Shown: positions 40,957 through 50,380, counted from the stretch's first letter. The stretch: 64,000 bases of DNA from an uncultured Clostridia bacterium (GCA_947591045.1 CANQCV010000001.1:118617-182616), one strand, 5' to 3'. Notes: a model not told the origin generated them from the sequence alone. Program-made: numbers and translations.

Positions 40957-42686
40957 ATGAAAAAATCAAAAAGAAAATTATATGATAATATAAAATTAAA
41001 TGATTTTAGAGAATTAGTATCTAGATATGAAAATTTATATGCAGATAAGACAGCATTTATTTATAAAAAAGACCCTCATGACAAAGAGAAAATTTCTATA
41101 TCATATTCTACATTTGCAAATGATATAAAAGCCTTACGGAACAGCTTTGTTACACCTTGGCTTACAAGGTAAAAAAGTTGCAATTATTGCACCAAATCGT
41201 TATGAATGGTGTACAAGTTATTTGGCTGTTACCACATCAGATATGGTTGTAATTCCGCTTGATAGGTCTTTACCAGATAATGAAATAGAAAGTTTATTAG
41301 AAAGAAGTATGGCAGAGGCTGTTATTTTTGATAAAAAATACATTAATATATTTGATAAAATTTCTAAGTCAAACCCTAAATATTTAAAGCATTTTATTTG
41401 TATGGATGAGGAAAGTCCTTTTACATCTTATAAAAGTCTTATTGAAAAGGGAAAATCATTTATATTAAATGGAGATAAATCTTATAATAATATTAAAATA
41501 GATAATCAAAAAATGTCTATTATGCTTTTTACCTCTGGTACGACTTCTATTTCAAAAGCAGTTGCACTTTCACAAAGCAATATCTGCGAAGATATTTATG
41601 CATTAAGCCAAATGACTAATATTAGAAAAGAAGATGTCTTTCTTTCTTTTCTTCCTCTTCATCATACTTTTGAATCTACTTGCACATTTTTATATGGTAC
41701 ATTTTCTGGTATTACTGTTGCTTTTTGTGATGGTATTAAATATGTACAGAAAAATTTAGTAGAATTTCATATAACAGGTTTTGTATGTGTACCTTTAATG
41801 CTTGAAATGATGTACAAAAAGATAAAAAAAGGAATTGAAGAAAGAGGAAAAACAAAGTTAGTTAATATCATGACAAAAATTTCTAGATTTTTGTTAAAAT
41901 TAAAAATTGATATTAGAAGAATTGCTTTTAAAGAGATTTTAAAAGAACTTGGTGGAAATTTAAGACTTCTAATTGCTGGTCGGAGCCGCAATGAGCAAAG
42001 AGGCTATACAATACTTTTTAGATTTAGGAATTAATTTACTTCAAGGATATGGTCTAACAGAAACTTCTCCTGTTCTTGCAGGTGAAAATGACAAATACAA
42101 AAAGTTAGGCTCGGTAGGTTTTCCTCTACCTGGTATAGATATTAAAATTGACAAGCCTAACTCTGAGGGAATTGGAGAAATTGTTGCAAAAGGTCCTACT
42201 ATAATGTTAGGATATGTTGATAATGTAGATGCTACAAATGAAGTTTTAAAAGACGGCTGGTTTTATACAGGAGATTTAGGTTATATTGATAAAGATGATT
42301 TTTTATTTATCACTGGAAGAAAAAAAGATGTTATTGTATTAAAAAACGGCAAAAATATTTTTCCAGAAGAAATAGAAATATTAATTAATAAATTGCCATA
42401 TGTTTCTGAATGTATGGTTTATGGAAAACCTCAATTAGATGGAGATTATAAGATATCTGCAAAAATTGTATATAATCTACAAGTAATGCAAGAGATGTTT
42501 AAAGATGTTTCTAAGGAGGAATATTCACATATTATATGGGAAGATATTAAAACTAAAGTAAATAGCTTAATTCCAAAATATAAATACATTAAGGAAATTA
42601 TTGTAACAGATATTCCACTTATTAAAACAACTACTCAAAAAGTAAAGCGTCATGAAGAGCTAAAACTAATTTTAGGAAATGCTTAA
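40957..42686 (+). CDS. AMP-binding acyl-CoA ligase family protein, frame broken twice at CGG
   Basis: 575 residues after two shifts; length minus two bases is divisible by three. ATG 40957 follows AAGGAG. First part MKKSKRKLYDNIKLNDF ... NDIKAL; CGG at 41137, skipped, gives GTALLHLGLQGKKVAIIAPN; P-loop-like LFTSGTTSISKAVAL near residue 195; second CGG at 41981, skipped, gives LIAGGAAMSKEAI; then YGLTETSPVLAG, GDLGYIDKDDFLFITGRKKD and the catalytic-Lys region TTTQKVKRHEEL. The family activates carboxylates, often long-chain fatty acids, as adenylates. Read without shifts the gene is three useless pieces. Confidence 0.92.
41137..41139 (+). other. In-frame CGG with +1 shift (acyl-CoA ligase, first site, codon 61)
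   Basis: The zero frame reads GCC TTA CGG AAC AGC. Dropping the C gives GCC TTA GGA ACA GCT TTG, restoring KALGTAL. Confidence 0.92.
41981..41983 (+). other. In-frame CGG with +1 shift (acyl-CoA ligase, second site, codon 342)
   Basis: The shifted frame reads GCT GGT CGG AGC CGC. Dropping the C gives GCT GGT GGA GCC GCA ATG, the IAGGAAM motif common in this family. Confidence 0.92.
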
Positions 42687-42691
42687 AAAAA

Positions 42692-42732
42692 GGCTAATAT
42701 TTGCTATTTAAAATAACAAATATTAGCTTTTT
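42692..42732. terminator. Terminator after the acyl-CoA ligase gene
   Basis: GGCTAATATTTG and CAAATATTAGC with T-run, between convergent genes. Confidence 0.9.
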
Positions 42733-42740
42733 TATTTGTA

Positions 42741-43016
42741 TTAATATATTACTGGTCTTGCAGCAGCATTATATGTAAAAATTCCTGCACCTAATATACT
42801 TAATCCTAATAAAATTACGATAAGTACTACTACAATTAATAAGCCACAGAAATATGAGCGAGCAAAATTCCTACGATTTAGGTTTGTTGAATCACAAGCA
42901 AATATAATGGCACAAATAAAACCTACAAATGGAATTGCAAATAATAAATTGTATCCAAAATATGCCCAAGGTGAAAGCACTCTATATTCTGAAGGTATGT
43001 TTGCATTATTATCCAT
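42741..43016 (-). CDS. Small two-helix membrane protein
   Basis: 91 residues beginning MDNNANIPSEYRVLSPWAYF. Two hydrophobic segments (about 20-45 and 57-80) are separated by a polar loop with NLNRRNFARSYFCG. Similar small proteins occur in clostridia with no assigned role. A GGGGG run lies before the start. Confidence 0.7.
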   Translation of the reverse strand: MDNNANIPSEYRVLSPWAYFGYNLLFAIPFVGFICAIIFACDSTNLNRRNFARSYFCGLLIVVVLIVILLGLSILGAGIFTYNAAARPVIY

Positions 43017-43098
43017 AATATTACCCCCTTTATTTATAACACAATAGTATCACTTTTTATTTTAAAATTCAACAACTTTTTTTAATTTTCGACATTTT

Positions 43099-44298
43099 CT
43101 AATCATTACTACACATATGCTTTCGTGTCATTTCTAATAAATCAAGTGATGTAAAGCCAATTACCTGTGTTTTAGACCTATCTTTTTTTAAGTTTTCTGT
43201 TAAAATTTCTTTTATTTTCTCTTTGCTTTCCTGTTTTTCCATATCGATATAATCAATAATAATAATTCCACCAATATCACGAAGTCTTATCTGTTTTGCA
43301 ATTTCTATTGATGCCTCCTTATTTACTGTAAAAACTGTTTGTTCTAGCACTTTATTTCCAATATATTTACCTGAGTTTACATCTATTGCCGTTAGTGCCT
43401 CTGTTTTATCTATTGTAATAAAACCTCCACATTTTAGCCATATTTTACGCTTTTTAGTTTCTTCTATTTGATGATCTAAATCATATAGTTTTAATAAATC
43501 GTCTTTTTTTAATTCTAATTTTACTTTTTCAATATTTTCCGTATCTTCAAGTATTTGTTTTACTTTTTGATATTGTGTTTCATCATTTACCCATATTTTT
43601 TCAATATCTTGGTCAATTACATCTATTAATATTTTATTCACTATGCCATCATTTTTATACAAGATTTTTGGGCTAAAATTTTGAGAATCAATTTTTTTAA
43701 ATTCCTCTTCTATACCTTTTAATTTTTGTAATAATTGTTCAATATCTTTTTGAATTGTACTTTCATTTTTTCCATATGCAGAAGTTCTTACTATCGCTCC
43801 ATAACCTTTTGGTAAGTATTTTTTTACAATTTCTATTAGTCTTTGTTTTTCTTTATCATTATCTATTTTTTGTGATATTGTTACAAAATCAGTATTTGGC
43901 ATGATTACAATAAATCTTCCAGAAAGGTTAATGTGAGTTGATACTCTTGCCCCCTTTTTATTTGTACTATCTCTCTTTACCTGTATTAAAATAGGCATTC
44001 CTTGTCTAATATAATTCTTTATATTATGTTTGCTAAGTTCTTCGTTTTTGTTTCCAGTTTCATTACTTACGCTTGGAATTAAGTCTCTAATATGAATAAA
44101 TGTATTTTTTTCTTCTCCTATGTCTATAAAAGCAGCTTGCATTCCTAAAAGGACATTCTGTACTTTTCCAACATAAATATTTCCCTCTAGTCTTCTTTGT
44201 TCTTTTGTCTCTTCATACTTTTCTACTAATTTTCCATTTTCTACAATGCATACTATTTTATTTTTATCTTTGTCTGTATTAATTACAATTTCTTGCAT
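43099..44298 (-). CDS. rng: Ribonuclease E/G family protein (RNase G)
   Basis: 399 residues, RNase G size. S1-like region VGKVQNVLLGMQAAFIDIG near residue 40, catalytic domain with GGFITIDKTEALTAIDVNSG, holding the metal-binding Asp, and IRLRDIGGIIIIDYIDM. It cuts single-stranded AU-rich RNA in rRNA and mRNA processing. The C-terminus is short: the usual zinc-link CPxC of RNase E is not seen, only MTRKHMCSND. Confidence 0.93.
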   Translation of the reverse strand: MQEIVINTDKDKNKIVCIVENGKLVEKYEETKEQRRLEGNIYVGKVQNVLLGMQAAFIDIGEEKNTFIHIRDLIPSVSNETGNKNEELSKHNIKNYIRQGMPILIQVKRDSTNKKGARVSTHINLSGRFIVIMPNTDFVTISQKIDNDKEKQRLIEIVKKYLPKGYGAIVRTSAYGKNESTIQKDIEQLLQKLKGIEEEFKKIDSQNFSPKILYKNDGIVNKILIDVIDQDIEKIWVNDETQYQKVKQILEDTENIEKVKLELKKDDLLKLYDLDHQIEETKKRKIWLKCGGFITIDKTEALTAIDVNSGKYIGNKVLEQTVFTVNKEASIEIAKQIRLRDIGGIIIIDYIDMEKQESKEKIKEILTENLKKDRSKTQVIGFTSLDLLEMTRKHMCSND

Positions 44299-44312
44299 AT
44301 TCTATTCCTTTA

Positions 44313-44888
44313 TTATACCTTTTTAGTTATTTCATTAAACTCATTCATGGCATTATCTATATTACTCTTAATATATAAAACCGTTGCATCTACTGCTTTA
44401 TCCTGTCCTTTTTGTAATTCTGAATATTGTTTATCTGTTACAGTTCCTATAACATAATCTATTCTATCAAATTCATTTTCTGGTCTTCCAATACCTACGC
44501 GTATTCTTGGGAACTCTTCTGTTTTTAGTTCATTTATCATAGATTTCATACCGTTATGACTGCCTGCACCACCTTTTGCTCTTATACGAACAGTTCCTAT
44601 TTTTGTGTCCATATCGTCATAAATAACTAGCATATTTTCTATTGGTATTTTATAAAAATCTACATATTTCTTTACAGACTCACCGCTTGAGTTCATATAG
44701 GTTTGTGGCTTTACTAGAATAACCTTTTGTCCTTCTATAACTCCTGTTCCATAAATACTATTAAAATTAGTTCTTGAAAGGTCTATTTCATATTTTCTAG
44801 CTAGCTTATTAATAACATCAAATCCCATATTATGCCTTGTTTTGCTATATTCTGGTTCTGGGTTACCAAGTCCTACAATTAAGTACAT
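44313..44888 (-). CDS. pth: Peptidyl-tRNA hydrolase
   Basis: 191 residues: LIVGLGNPEPEYSKTRHNMGF with catalytic His in TRHN, VKPQTYMNSSGES, VIYDDMDTKIGTVRIR, GGAGSHNGMKS. Frees tRNA from dropped-off peptidyl-tRNA. It lies 14 bases before the RNase G gene, likely one operon. Confidence 0.98.
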   Translation of the reverse strand: MYLIVGLGNPEPEYSKTRHNMGFDVINKLARKYEIDLSRTNFNSIYGTGVIEGQKVILVKPQTYMNSSGESVKKYVDFYKIPIENMLVIYDDMDTKIGTVRIRAKGGAGSHNGMKSMINELKTEEFPRIRVGIGRPENEFDRIDYVIGTVTDKQYSELQKGQDKAVDATVLYIKSNIDNAMNEFNEITKKV

Positions 44889-44980
44889 TTTGCTTTACTC
44901 CTTTTTATGACATACTATGATAACATTTTTATGCATATACATGTATGTTCTTTACAATTTTCGTTTCCCAAATATATAAT

Positions 44981-45937
44981 TTAATTATTTATTTCTTTGT
45001 AAAAATCTTCATAAAATTTTTCAAATTTTTCTTTTTCTATTTTTTCTTTTGCCTCATCTAATTTTATTTCAAATTTTTCTTTTAAGTACTCATATATTGT
45101 ATCTTTGTCATCAATCATTTCTGAAGCTTTAGTTTTCTGAGCCAATTCTACACAGTAACTTAAATATCTAATTAATATTTTCTTATCAAGCTCATCAGTA
45201 TATTTTCCTTTAAAATATTCATATACTTCATCATATATATCTATTGTGTCATATACTCTTTTAGCTTTAAAATTTGCTCTCATAATACTAGAGCTACTTT
45301 GTACATATGCATACATAACATCATTTGTATAAGCGATTTTATGGCTTTTGTCAATCAATTTATAAATAACAAACTCATCATCAATTATTCTACCAGTTGG
45401 AAATCTAACATTATTATCAAAAAGAGTACGCTTAAATAACTTATTTGTTACTAAAACACTGTTTACATATATATCTGGATCTTCTCCATACAATTCTAAT
45501 AATTGTTCTACATTTGTATGTTCTTTTATTTCTCCACTATTTTCAAATTGCATTGTCTCATCTTTTGATATTCTCTTAAATCTTCCAATTGCAATGTCTG
45601 CTCCCGTTTTTTCTATCATATCATATAATCTATCATAGTAATTAGTGCAAATGTAATCATCACTATCAATGAAACTAATAAGTTCTCCTGTTGAAACTTC
45701 AATTCCAGTATTTCTGGCACTACCTGCTCCTCCATTTTCTTTATTAATTAGTTTTACCCTACTGTCTTTTTGTACATATTCTTCACAAATTTCTCTTGAA
45801 GAATCTTTTGAACCATCATTTACAACAATAATTTCTAAGTTTTCATATGTCTGTGAAATAATACTGTCTAAACATTTTCTTACATACTTTTCTGCATTAT
45901 ACATTGGAATAATAACACTAATTTTTGGTTTTTCCAT
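44981..45937 (-). CDS. Family 2 glycosyltransferase
   Basis: 318 residues with the GT-A fold: KISVIIPMYNAEKYVRKCLD, ENLEIIVVNDGSKDSS, GGAGSARNTGIEVSTGELIS, FIDSDDYI (metal-binding DxD). Transfers a sugar to an unknown acceptor, probably a surface polymer. It follows the next upstream gene by ten bases; both are likely one transcript. Confidence 0.9.
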   Translation of the reverse strand: MEKPKISVIIPMYNAEKYVRKCLDSIISQTYENLEIIVVNDGSKDSSREICEEYVQKDSRVKLINKENGGAGSARNTGIEVSTGELISFIDSDDYICTNYYDRLYDMIEKTGADIAIGRFKRISKDETMQFENSGEIKEHTNVEQLLELYGEDPDIYVNSVLVTNKLFKRTLFDNNVRFPTGRIIDDEFVIYKLIDKSHKIAYTNDVMYAYVQSSSSIMRANFKAKRVYDTIDIYDEVYEYFKGKYTDELDKKILIRYLSYCVELAQKTKASEMIDDKDTIYEYLKEKFEIKLDEAKEKIEKEKFEKFYEDFYKEINN

Positions 45938-45947
45938 ACTTTTTCTC

Positions 45948-47186
45948 CTATTTTTCTATTTCTTTTAATTTATTCCATATTTCATTTGTTCTTAAATATT
46001 CTTTATAATGTTTTTTAACATTTTCGTCATACTGTTTTAAATCTTCCAAAAGAATTTCAAAATTAGAATTTTCAAATAGCTTATTTACTTCAGGAATACC
46101 AATCTTTAGGTTCTCGTAAGTTTTTTGAATTTTCTCTTCATAATGTTCTTTATCTGTGATATATTCAAATAAAGATTTATATTTTACCCAACCTCTTGAT
46201 GCTTGAAAAAATCTTTGCTCTATTTGCTCCTCTGTTGATTTTATTTTTCTTAAAGTTTTTGGATATTTTTTTCTTGTTATATTAGTATATTTCAAAAATC
46301 CATCATGGAAGTGATATACTGGCACTTTTACAACTTTCGAATCATTTAATTGTGTTGAGAAAAAAGTATCTTCTCCCCTTGCACCCTCTGGGTTATAGAA
46401 AGCGGGAATTTTATTAATATGTTTTAAATTTAGGCATAAAGTTGAACCTGCAACCCATTTGCCAACACCATCACTTTTAATTTCATATGCTCCTTCTCCA
46501 TCTGCAATTTTAGTATCAGCATAAGTAATTCCGTTATACTTTACAAATTTTTCTCTAATAGAATCCCACGAAATAATATCATTTCCTAGAGCCTCAATAT
46601 AACATCTAAATTTTTCTTCATTAACATCTTCATTTAATTCAACATATGGAATTGGGGAAATATATCCGCAATGATATCCAATTGTTACATCCGCTTTTTC
46701 AATATATTTCAAATGCATTGCAATATTATCTTGCTCTTTCCATGTAAGCTCACTTGTCTCTTCATCTTTGATACATGCAACAGGATATTCATCATCATCC
46801 CAAAATAATAAATAATCCATGTCTTCTTTATATGCATAATACATTAATGTATTTCTTCCTTTAGCATGTCCATGACCTAAAAAAAGGTCAGCATCTGCTT
46901 TTGTAAAGTCTTCTCTTGCAATTAATTTCTTTTTTTCTTCTTCTATATCTTCTGGTGTAATATATTTAATTCTAATATCTTTGTATACATTAGGTATAAT
47001 ACCGTAAAAATCAACTCTTGTTGTATATTGATATCCTAAATCAAATAGTATAAATATTGTAAGTTCTACTTTTTTATCCATGTCTTTAAACTGATTAATT
47101 AATTGTTCATATGTATTGTTAATCACTTTACATACATTTGGTCTTCCTGTAACAAAACCGAGACCAAATTTTATTATTTTACTCAT
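45948..47186 (-). CDS. Glycosyltransferase-like protein with DDD motif
   Basis: 412 residues. MSKIIKFGLGFVTGRPNVCK opens like a nucleotide-sugar enzyme, and YLLFWDDDEYPVACIKD carries a DxD-type metal site near residue 130. GSTLCLNLKHINKIPAF and PEGARGEDTFFSTQL resemble GT-A acceptor-side motifs. Exact family not recognised; a surface-polymer transferase acting with the neighbouring GT2 is inferred. Confidence 0.7.
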   Translation of the reverse strand: MSKIIKFGLGFVTGRPNVCKVINNTYEQLINQFKDMDKKVELTIFILFDLGYQYTTRVDFYGIIPNVYKDIRIKYITPEDIEEEKKKLIAREDFTKADADLFLGHGHAKGRNTLMYYAYKEDMDYLLFWDDDEYPVACIKDEETSELTWKEQDNIAMHLKYIEKADVTIGYHCGYISPIPYVELNEDVNEEKFRCYIEALGNDIISWDSIREKFVKYNGITYADTKIADGEGAYEIKSDGVGKWVAGSTLCLNLKHINKIPAFYNPEGARGEDTFFSTQLNDSKVVKVPVYHFHDGFLKYTNITRKKYPKTLRKIKSTEEQIEQRFFQASRGWVKYKSLFEYITDKEHYEEKIQKTYENLKIGIPEVNKLFENSNFEILLEDLKQYDENVKKHYKEYLRTNEIWNKLKEIEK

Positions 47187-47509
47187 TATTTATATATTCT
47201 CTCCTTTTGGATAATACGAATATTATTTTTATTATCGAACTATATGATTATATCATATCCTATATTTGAGTGTCAAATTTTAAATATAATATTAAGATAT
47301 AATTTACTCCTCTAATACTAGATTTTTTCTTACTATCAAATTAAAGCTTTACTATTGCATTAATTTGATAAGAACCATACAAAGTATTGATAATTCAACA
47401 CTTGTATGGTTCTTTACTTGGTTGGGCTAGATTGACTCCAACGAACATTTCTAACACTTTAAACTACATTTGCTTAGCTAATTATTTGAGTATAAAAAAT
47501 TAAGAAAAA
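47187..47509. other. Intergenic stretch with a terminator and a tRNA-like scrap
   Basis: No gene seen. AAGAACCATACAAAG ... CTTGTATGGTTCTT at 47371-47415 is a strong terminator-like hairpin. Bases from 47418 (TTGGTTGGGCTAGATT) resemble the 3' end of the tRNA-Gln gene at 48913, probably a decayed copy. Confidence 0.5.
47371..47416. terminator. Terminator hairpin
   Basis: AGAACCATACAA and TTGTATGGTTCT form a 12-bp stem; it lies downstream of the DUF4160 cluster on the minus strand. Confidence 0.75.
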
Positions 47510-47789
47510 TTAGCAATAAAATTTAATATCGTCAACGCCAAAACGCTCTTTCCATTTTGTGGTAATTAAGAAAAAATTATATTGTATAGCTTTATATATT
47601 TTTCTTAAATCTTGCTGTGGAATTTGACTATTATTATTAGATAGAATACAATCACCGATTTTTAGTAATCCATATTTTTGTTGCATTTGCTCCTGGATTT
47701 CCTTTGCAAACATGAACATGTATAGGTTCATTATTTTCATTTGACCAAAAAAATATTACATATCCTGAATAACTAAATAAATTAGGCAC
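47510..47789 (-). CDS. DUF4160 family protein, copy 1, frame broken at a CGG
   Basis: 92 residues. GTG 47789 overlaps the stop of the upstream partner gene (GTGCCTAA), giving MPNLFSYSGYVIFFW and NNEPIHVHVCKGNPGA, the DUF4160 signature (MP...PxHxHV). The zero frame ends TKN-R-stop. Skipping the C at 47657 gives TKN-GDCILSNNNSQIP and a normal end DDIKFYC. DUF4160 proteins usually pair with a second small gene and are sometimes considered toxin-antitoxin-like; activity unknown. Confidence 0.9.
47655..47657 (-). other. In-frame CGG with +1 shift (DUF4160 copy 1, codon 45)
   Basis: The zero frame reads AAA AAT CGG TGA. Dropping the C gives AAA AAT GGT GAT TGT. The same place in copy 2 reads AAA AGT GGC GGT TGT with no extra base. 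Confidence 0.93.
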
Positions 47790-48063
47790 TTTCTATTTCG
47801 CCTCCTCTTGCTACATCAAAAAAGTATGCTGCCCCACGCTCTACAACTGTTTTAAATAGAGCAATCTCTTCATCTGAAAAATGTCCATCTTTTTCAACAA
47901 TATCATAGCTAGGAAGTTCAAATACTACTGTATCAAAGCCATATTCCATTGGTCTTTCAAATGAAATAATAATATATTCTTCTCCATTTTCTTTTTTACG
48001 AATATCTGAGGAAACTACTAAAGTTCCATCTGCATATGTTACAAATTCATGCATCATAATCAC
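47782..48063 (-). CDS. Partner protein of DUF4160, copy 1
   Basis: 93 residues: MHEFVTYADGTLVVSSDI, ISFERPMEYGFDTVVFELPS, HFSDEEIALFKTVVERGAAY. No family name recognised. Strongly similar to the product of 48462-48737. Stop codon overlaps the start of the DUF4160 gene, so the pair is coupled. Confidence 0.8.
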   Translation of the reverse strand: MIMMHEFVTYADGTLVVSSDIRKKENGEEYIIISFERPMEYGFDTVVFELPSYDIVEKDGHFSDEEIALFKTVVERGAAYFFDVARGGEIESA

Positions 48064-48189
48064 TCACTCTCCTCTACTAATTAGTATTATAACATGATTT
48101 AAAATATTTTACTACTAATTATGAATAAAAAATAAAATTTAAATGTAATATTATTTTCGCAGTTTATTAAACAATTTATTAAAAATATA

Positions 48190-48469
48190 TTAACAATAAA
48201 ATTTGACTTCATCTGTCTTAAAATTATCTTTCCATCTACTTACTATATAAAAATAGTTTGATGTTAATGATTTCATTATATCATTTAAGTCTTGTTTAGG
48301 AATTTTGCTATTGTTATTGGCTAACATACAACCGCCACTTTTAGTAAGACATATTTTTGTAGAATTTCCACTTGGATTAGATTTTGAAACATGAACATGA
48401 ATGGGTTCGTTATTTTCATTAGACCAAAAATATATTTTATAGCCGTACTATTTCAAATATACTAGGCAA
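48190..48469 (-). CDS. DUF4160 family protein, copy 2, frame broken at a CGG
   Basis: 92 residues. TTG 48469 overlaps the partner gene's stop (TTGCCTAG), giving MPSIFEIV. The zero frame then reads CGG CTA TAA. Skipping the C at 48445 gives GYKIYFWSNENNEPIHVHVS and continues without a break to DEVKFYC. Same length as copy 1 after correction. Without the shift only ten residues are made and the DUF4160 signature is lost. Confidence 0.9.
48443..48445 (-). other. In-frame CGG with +1 shift (DUF4160 copy 2, codon 9)
   Basis: The zero frame reads ATA GTA CGG CTA TAA. Dropping the C gives ATA GTA GGC TAT AAA. The same place in copy 1 reads TAT TCA GGA TAT GTA with no extra base. Confidence 0.93.
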
Positions 48470-48737
48470 TTTTGATACCCCCTTCACGCGCCCACTCATA
48501 AAAATATGGAGCTCCTTTTTCTACTACTGTTTTAAACAATGCTATTTCTTCTTCACTATAATGCCCTTCTGTGTATGTGATTTTATAACTTGGAAGTTCA
48601 AATCTTATACTATCAAAACCATATTCCATTGGTCTTTCAAAATGCACAAATAAAGCTTCGTTGCCATCTTCATCTAAATATATATGAGAAAAAACGACTT
48701 CTGTGCCATCTGAATATTTTACAAATGGATATACCAT
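48462..48737 (-). CDS. Partner protein of DUF4160, copy 2
   Basis: 91 residues: MVYPFVKYSDGTEVVFSH, VHFERPMEYGFDSIRFELPS, HYSEEEIALFKTVVEKGAPY. Paralogue of the gene at 47782. It overlaps the following DUF4160 gene and forms the second unit of a tandem duplication (47510-48063 and 48190-48737). Confidence 0.8.
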   Translation of the reverse strand: MVYPFVKYSDGTEVVFSHIYLDEDGNEALFVHFERPMEYGFDSIRFELPSYKITYTEGHYSEEEIALFKTVVEKGAPYFYEWAREGGIKIA

Positions 48738-48913
48738 AATATTTTACTCCTTCTTTTAATATATATTTAATATTATAGCATTTAAAAGAAAAAAATACTA
48801 CTACTTTTAAAAAAACTTGTAATACTTGTAATATTTTTGTTTTACAAAAAATTAACCCTTATATTAACTGCAAACCCACCTATAAAGTAGATTGTGTTCA
48901 TATAAGGGAATTT

Positions 48914-48988
48914 TGGTTGGGCTGGCTAGATTCGAACTAGCGCATGCATGAGTCAAAGTCATGTGCCTTACCGCTTGGCTACAGCCCA
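48914..48988 (-). tRNA. tRNA-Gln (anticodon TTG)
   Basis: Minus strand TGGGCTGTAGCCAAGCGG ... ACTTTGACTC ... GGTTCGAATCC-type arm (GTTCGAATC) ... CAGCCCAACCA. Acceptor TGGGCTG pairs with CAGCCCA, anticodon loop CTTTGAC, CCA encoded. Confidence 0.95.
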
Positions 48989-49000
48989 GTATGATTTTTA

Positions 49001-49078
49001 TGGGGTGGAAGATGGGACTCGAACCCACGGCCTCTAGTGCCACAAACTAGCGCTCTAGCCAACTGAGCTACATCCACC
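49001..49078 (-). tRNA. tRNA-His (anticodon GTG)
   Basis: Minus strand GGTGGATGTAGCTCAGTTGG ... GTTTGTGGCAC ... GGGTTCGAGTCCC ... CCACCCCA. Anticodon GTG, with the extra 5' G of tRNA-His and encoded CCA. 12 bases upstream of tRNA-Gln, same transcript. Confidence 0.95.
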
Positions 49079-49179
49079 ATATTCTATCCACAATTTTATA
49101 GAATATGCATTAATTTACAATGCATATTCTATTTTAAACCATTTATCACTATTTTGTCAACCATTTTATTTATTTTTTC

Positions 49180-49878
49180 TTATACTTCTTGTGCCCATAT
49201 AACTAATCTTTTACTTGAGTCATTTGTACAAGTTGACAATGATATTTCTCTTTTATTTCCTACATCTCTTGTTGCATAATCAAAATCTCCTGAACCAGTT
49301 TCATATTTTCTATAAACTTCATATGTAATCTTTTGTCCAGAGTTATCTGTAATATATATTTTATCTCCATTAGATAATTTTTGGTTATCTGAGAAAAATG
49401 TTCCGTTTCTATAATTGTGTCCTACAAGTACTGCATTTCCACCTGGTTCATTTAATTTACCATATAGATTACAAATTGCAACTTTTAAAGATTCTGGGCT
49501 AACATCATCTTGTTTAATGATAGGAAGTTTGACACCTGTTTTTGGTATTTCTATTGTTCCAACAACTTCATATCCTTTGTATGTTACTTTGTGTCCACTA
49601 CTACTAGAACTATTATTATCTACTACATTTAGGTTAACATTTGGATCTATTACAGTATTTTGATCTATATTACCTTGCGTAGTTCCATCAACAATTTTGT
49701 TTAATTCTTCTTCAAACTTACCAACAGCTTCTTTTCCTTCTTCTTGTATAGTATATTTGTTAAATGCTTTGTATCCTAAAAAACCAAGTAGAGCAATTAC
49801 TATGATAATTACAATGATTAATATAACTGTTAATAATTTACTATATCTATTATTAAAAATATTATTCATTCCATCCAT
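49180..49878 (-). CDS. Sortase
   Basis: 232 residues. One N-terminal membrane helix (about 15-36), a polar Asn/Ser linker and the sortase barrel: EVVGTIEIPKTGVKLPI, catalytic His in LVGHNYRNGTFF, Cys in LSTCTND, Arg in SKRLVIWA. Anchors LPxTG proteins to the wall; the cohesin protein at 31575 with LPQTG is a candidate substrate. The class is likely D or E by the TLxTC-like motif, not certain. Confidence 0.92.
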   Translation of the reverse strand: MDGMNNIFNNRYSKLLTVILIIVIIIVIALLGFLGYKAFNKYTIQEEGKEAVGKFEEELNKIVDGTTQGNIDQNTVIDPNVNLNVVDNNSSSSSGHKVTYKGYEVVGTIEIPKTGVKLPIIKQDDVSPESLKVAICNLYGKLNEPGGNAVLVGHNYRNGTFFSDNQKLSNGDKIYITDNSGQKITYEVYRKYETGSGDFDYATRDVGNKREISLSTCTNDSSKRLVIWAQEV

Positions 49879-49954
49879 ATCTCTTTCCTCCCTTGTTCAC
49901 CTATATACTATTATTATATCACATATTTCTACAATAATCTATACTTTTATCAAT

Positions 49955-50305
49955 TTATCCTACAATTTTTGTACCTAATTTTTTCCCTGCAAGCAAATGA
50001 AAATGTATATGCATTACCTCTTGACCAGAATCTTTACCACAATTTGCAATTACTCTAAAGCCGTTTTCTTCAATACCTAAATCTTTTGCGATTTTATTTA
50101 TAACTTGATAAATTTTTGAAATTAAGTAGCTATCCTCTTTTTTTACATCTAATAAAGTAGCAATATGTTTTTTAGGAACAACTAATATATGAATTGGTGT
50201 GACCGGATTTATATCTTTAAATGCTATAATTTCTTCGTCTTCGTATACTTTATCAGATGGTATTTCTCCTTTTATAATCTTACAAAACACACAATTTTCT
50301 TCCAT
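49955..50305 (-). CDS. HIT family nucleotide-binding protein
   Basis: 116 residues: CVFCKIIKGEIPSDKVYEDE, FKDINPVTPIHILVVPKKHI, and the histidine triad motif HIHFHLLAGKKLG near the end. HIT proteins hydrolyse nucleoside phosphoramidates or aminoacyl-adenylates, which would suit its place after alaS. Confidence 0.97.
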   Translation of the reverse strand: MEENCVFCKIIKGEIPSDKVYEDEEIIAFKDINPVTPIHILVVPKKHIATLLDVKKEDSYLISKIYQVINKIAKDLGIEENGFRVIANCGKDSGQEVMHIHFHLLAGKKLGTKIVG

Positions 50306-50327
50306 TACTCTTTCCTCCTACTCTTCT

Positions 50328-50380
50328 GACCTGTCCCTTTTACGACAAAAATGGGAAAAAGGGTCAGGCTCCATTACACC
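50328..50380. repeat. Dispersed palindromic repeat, copy 3
   Basis: GACCTGTCCC ... CGACAAAAATGGGAAAAAGG GTCAGGCTCC between alaS and the HIT gene, ending at the alaS stop codon. Confidence 0.85.
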
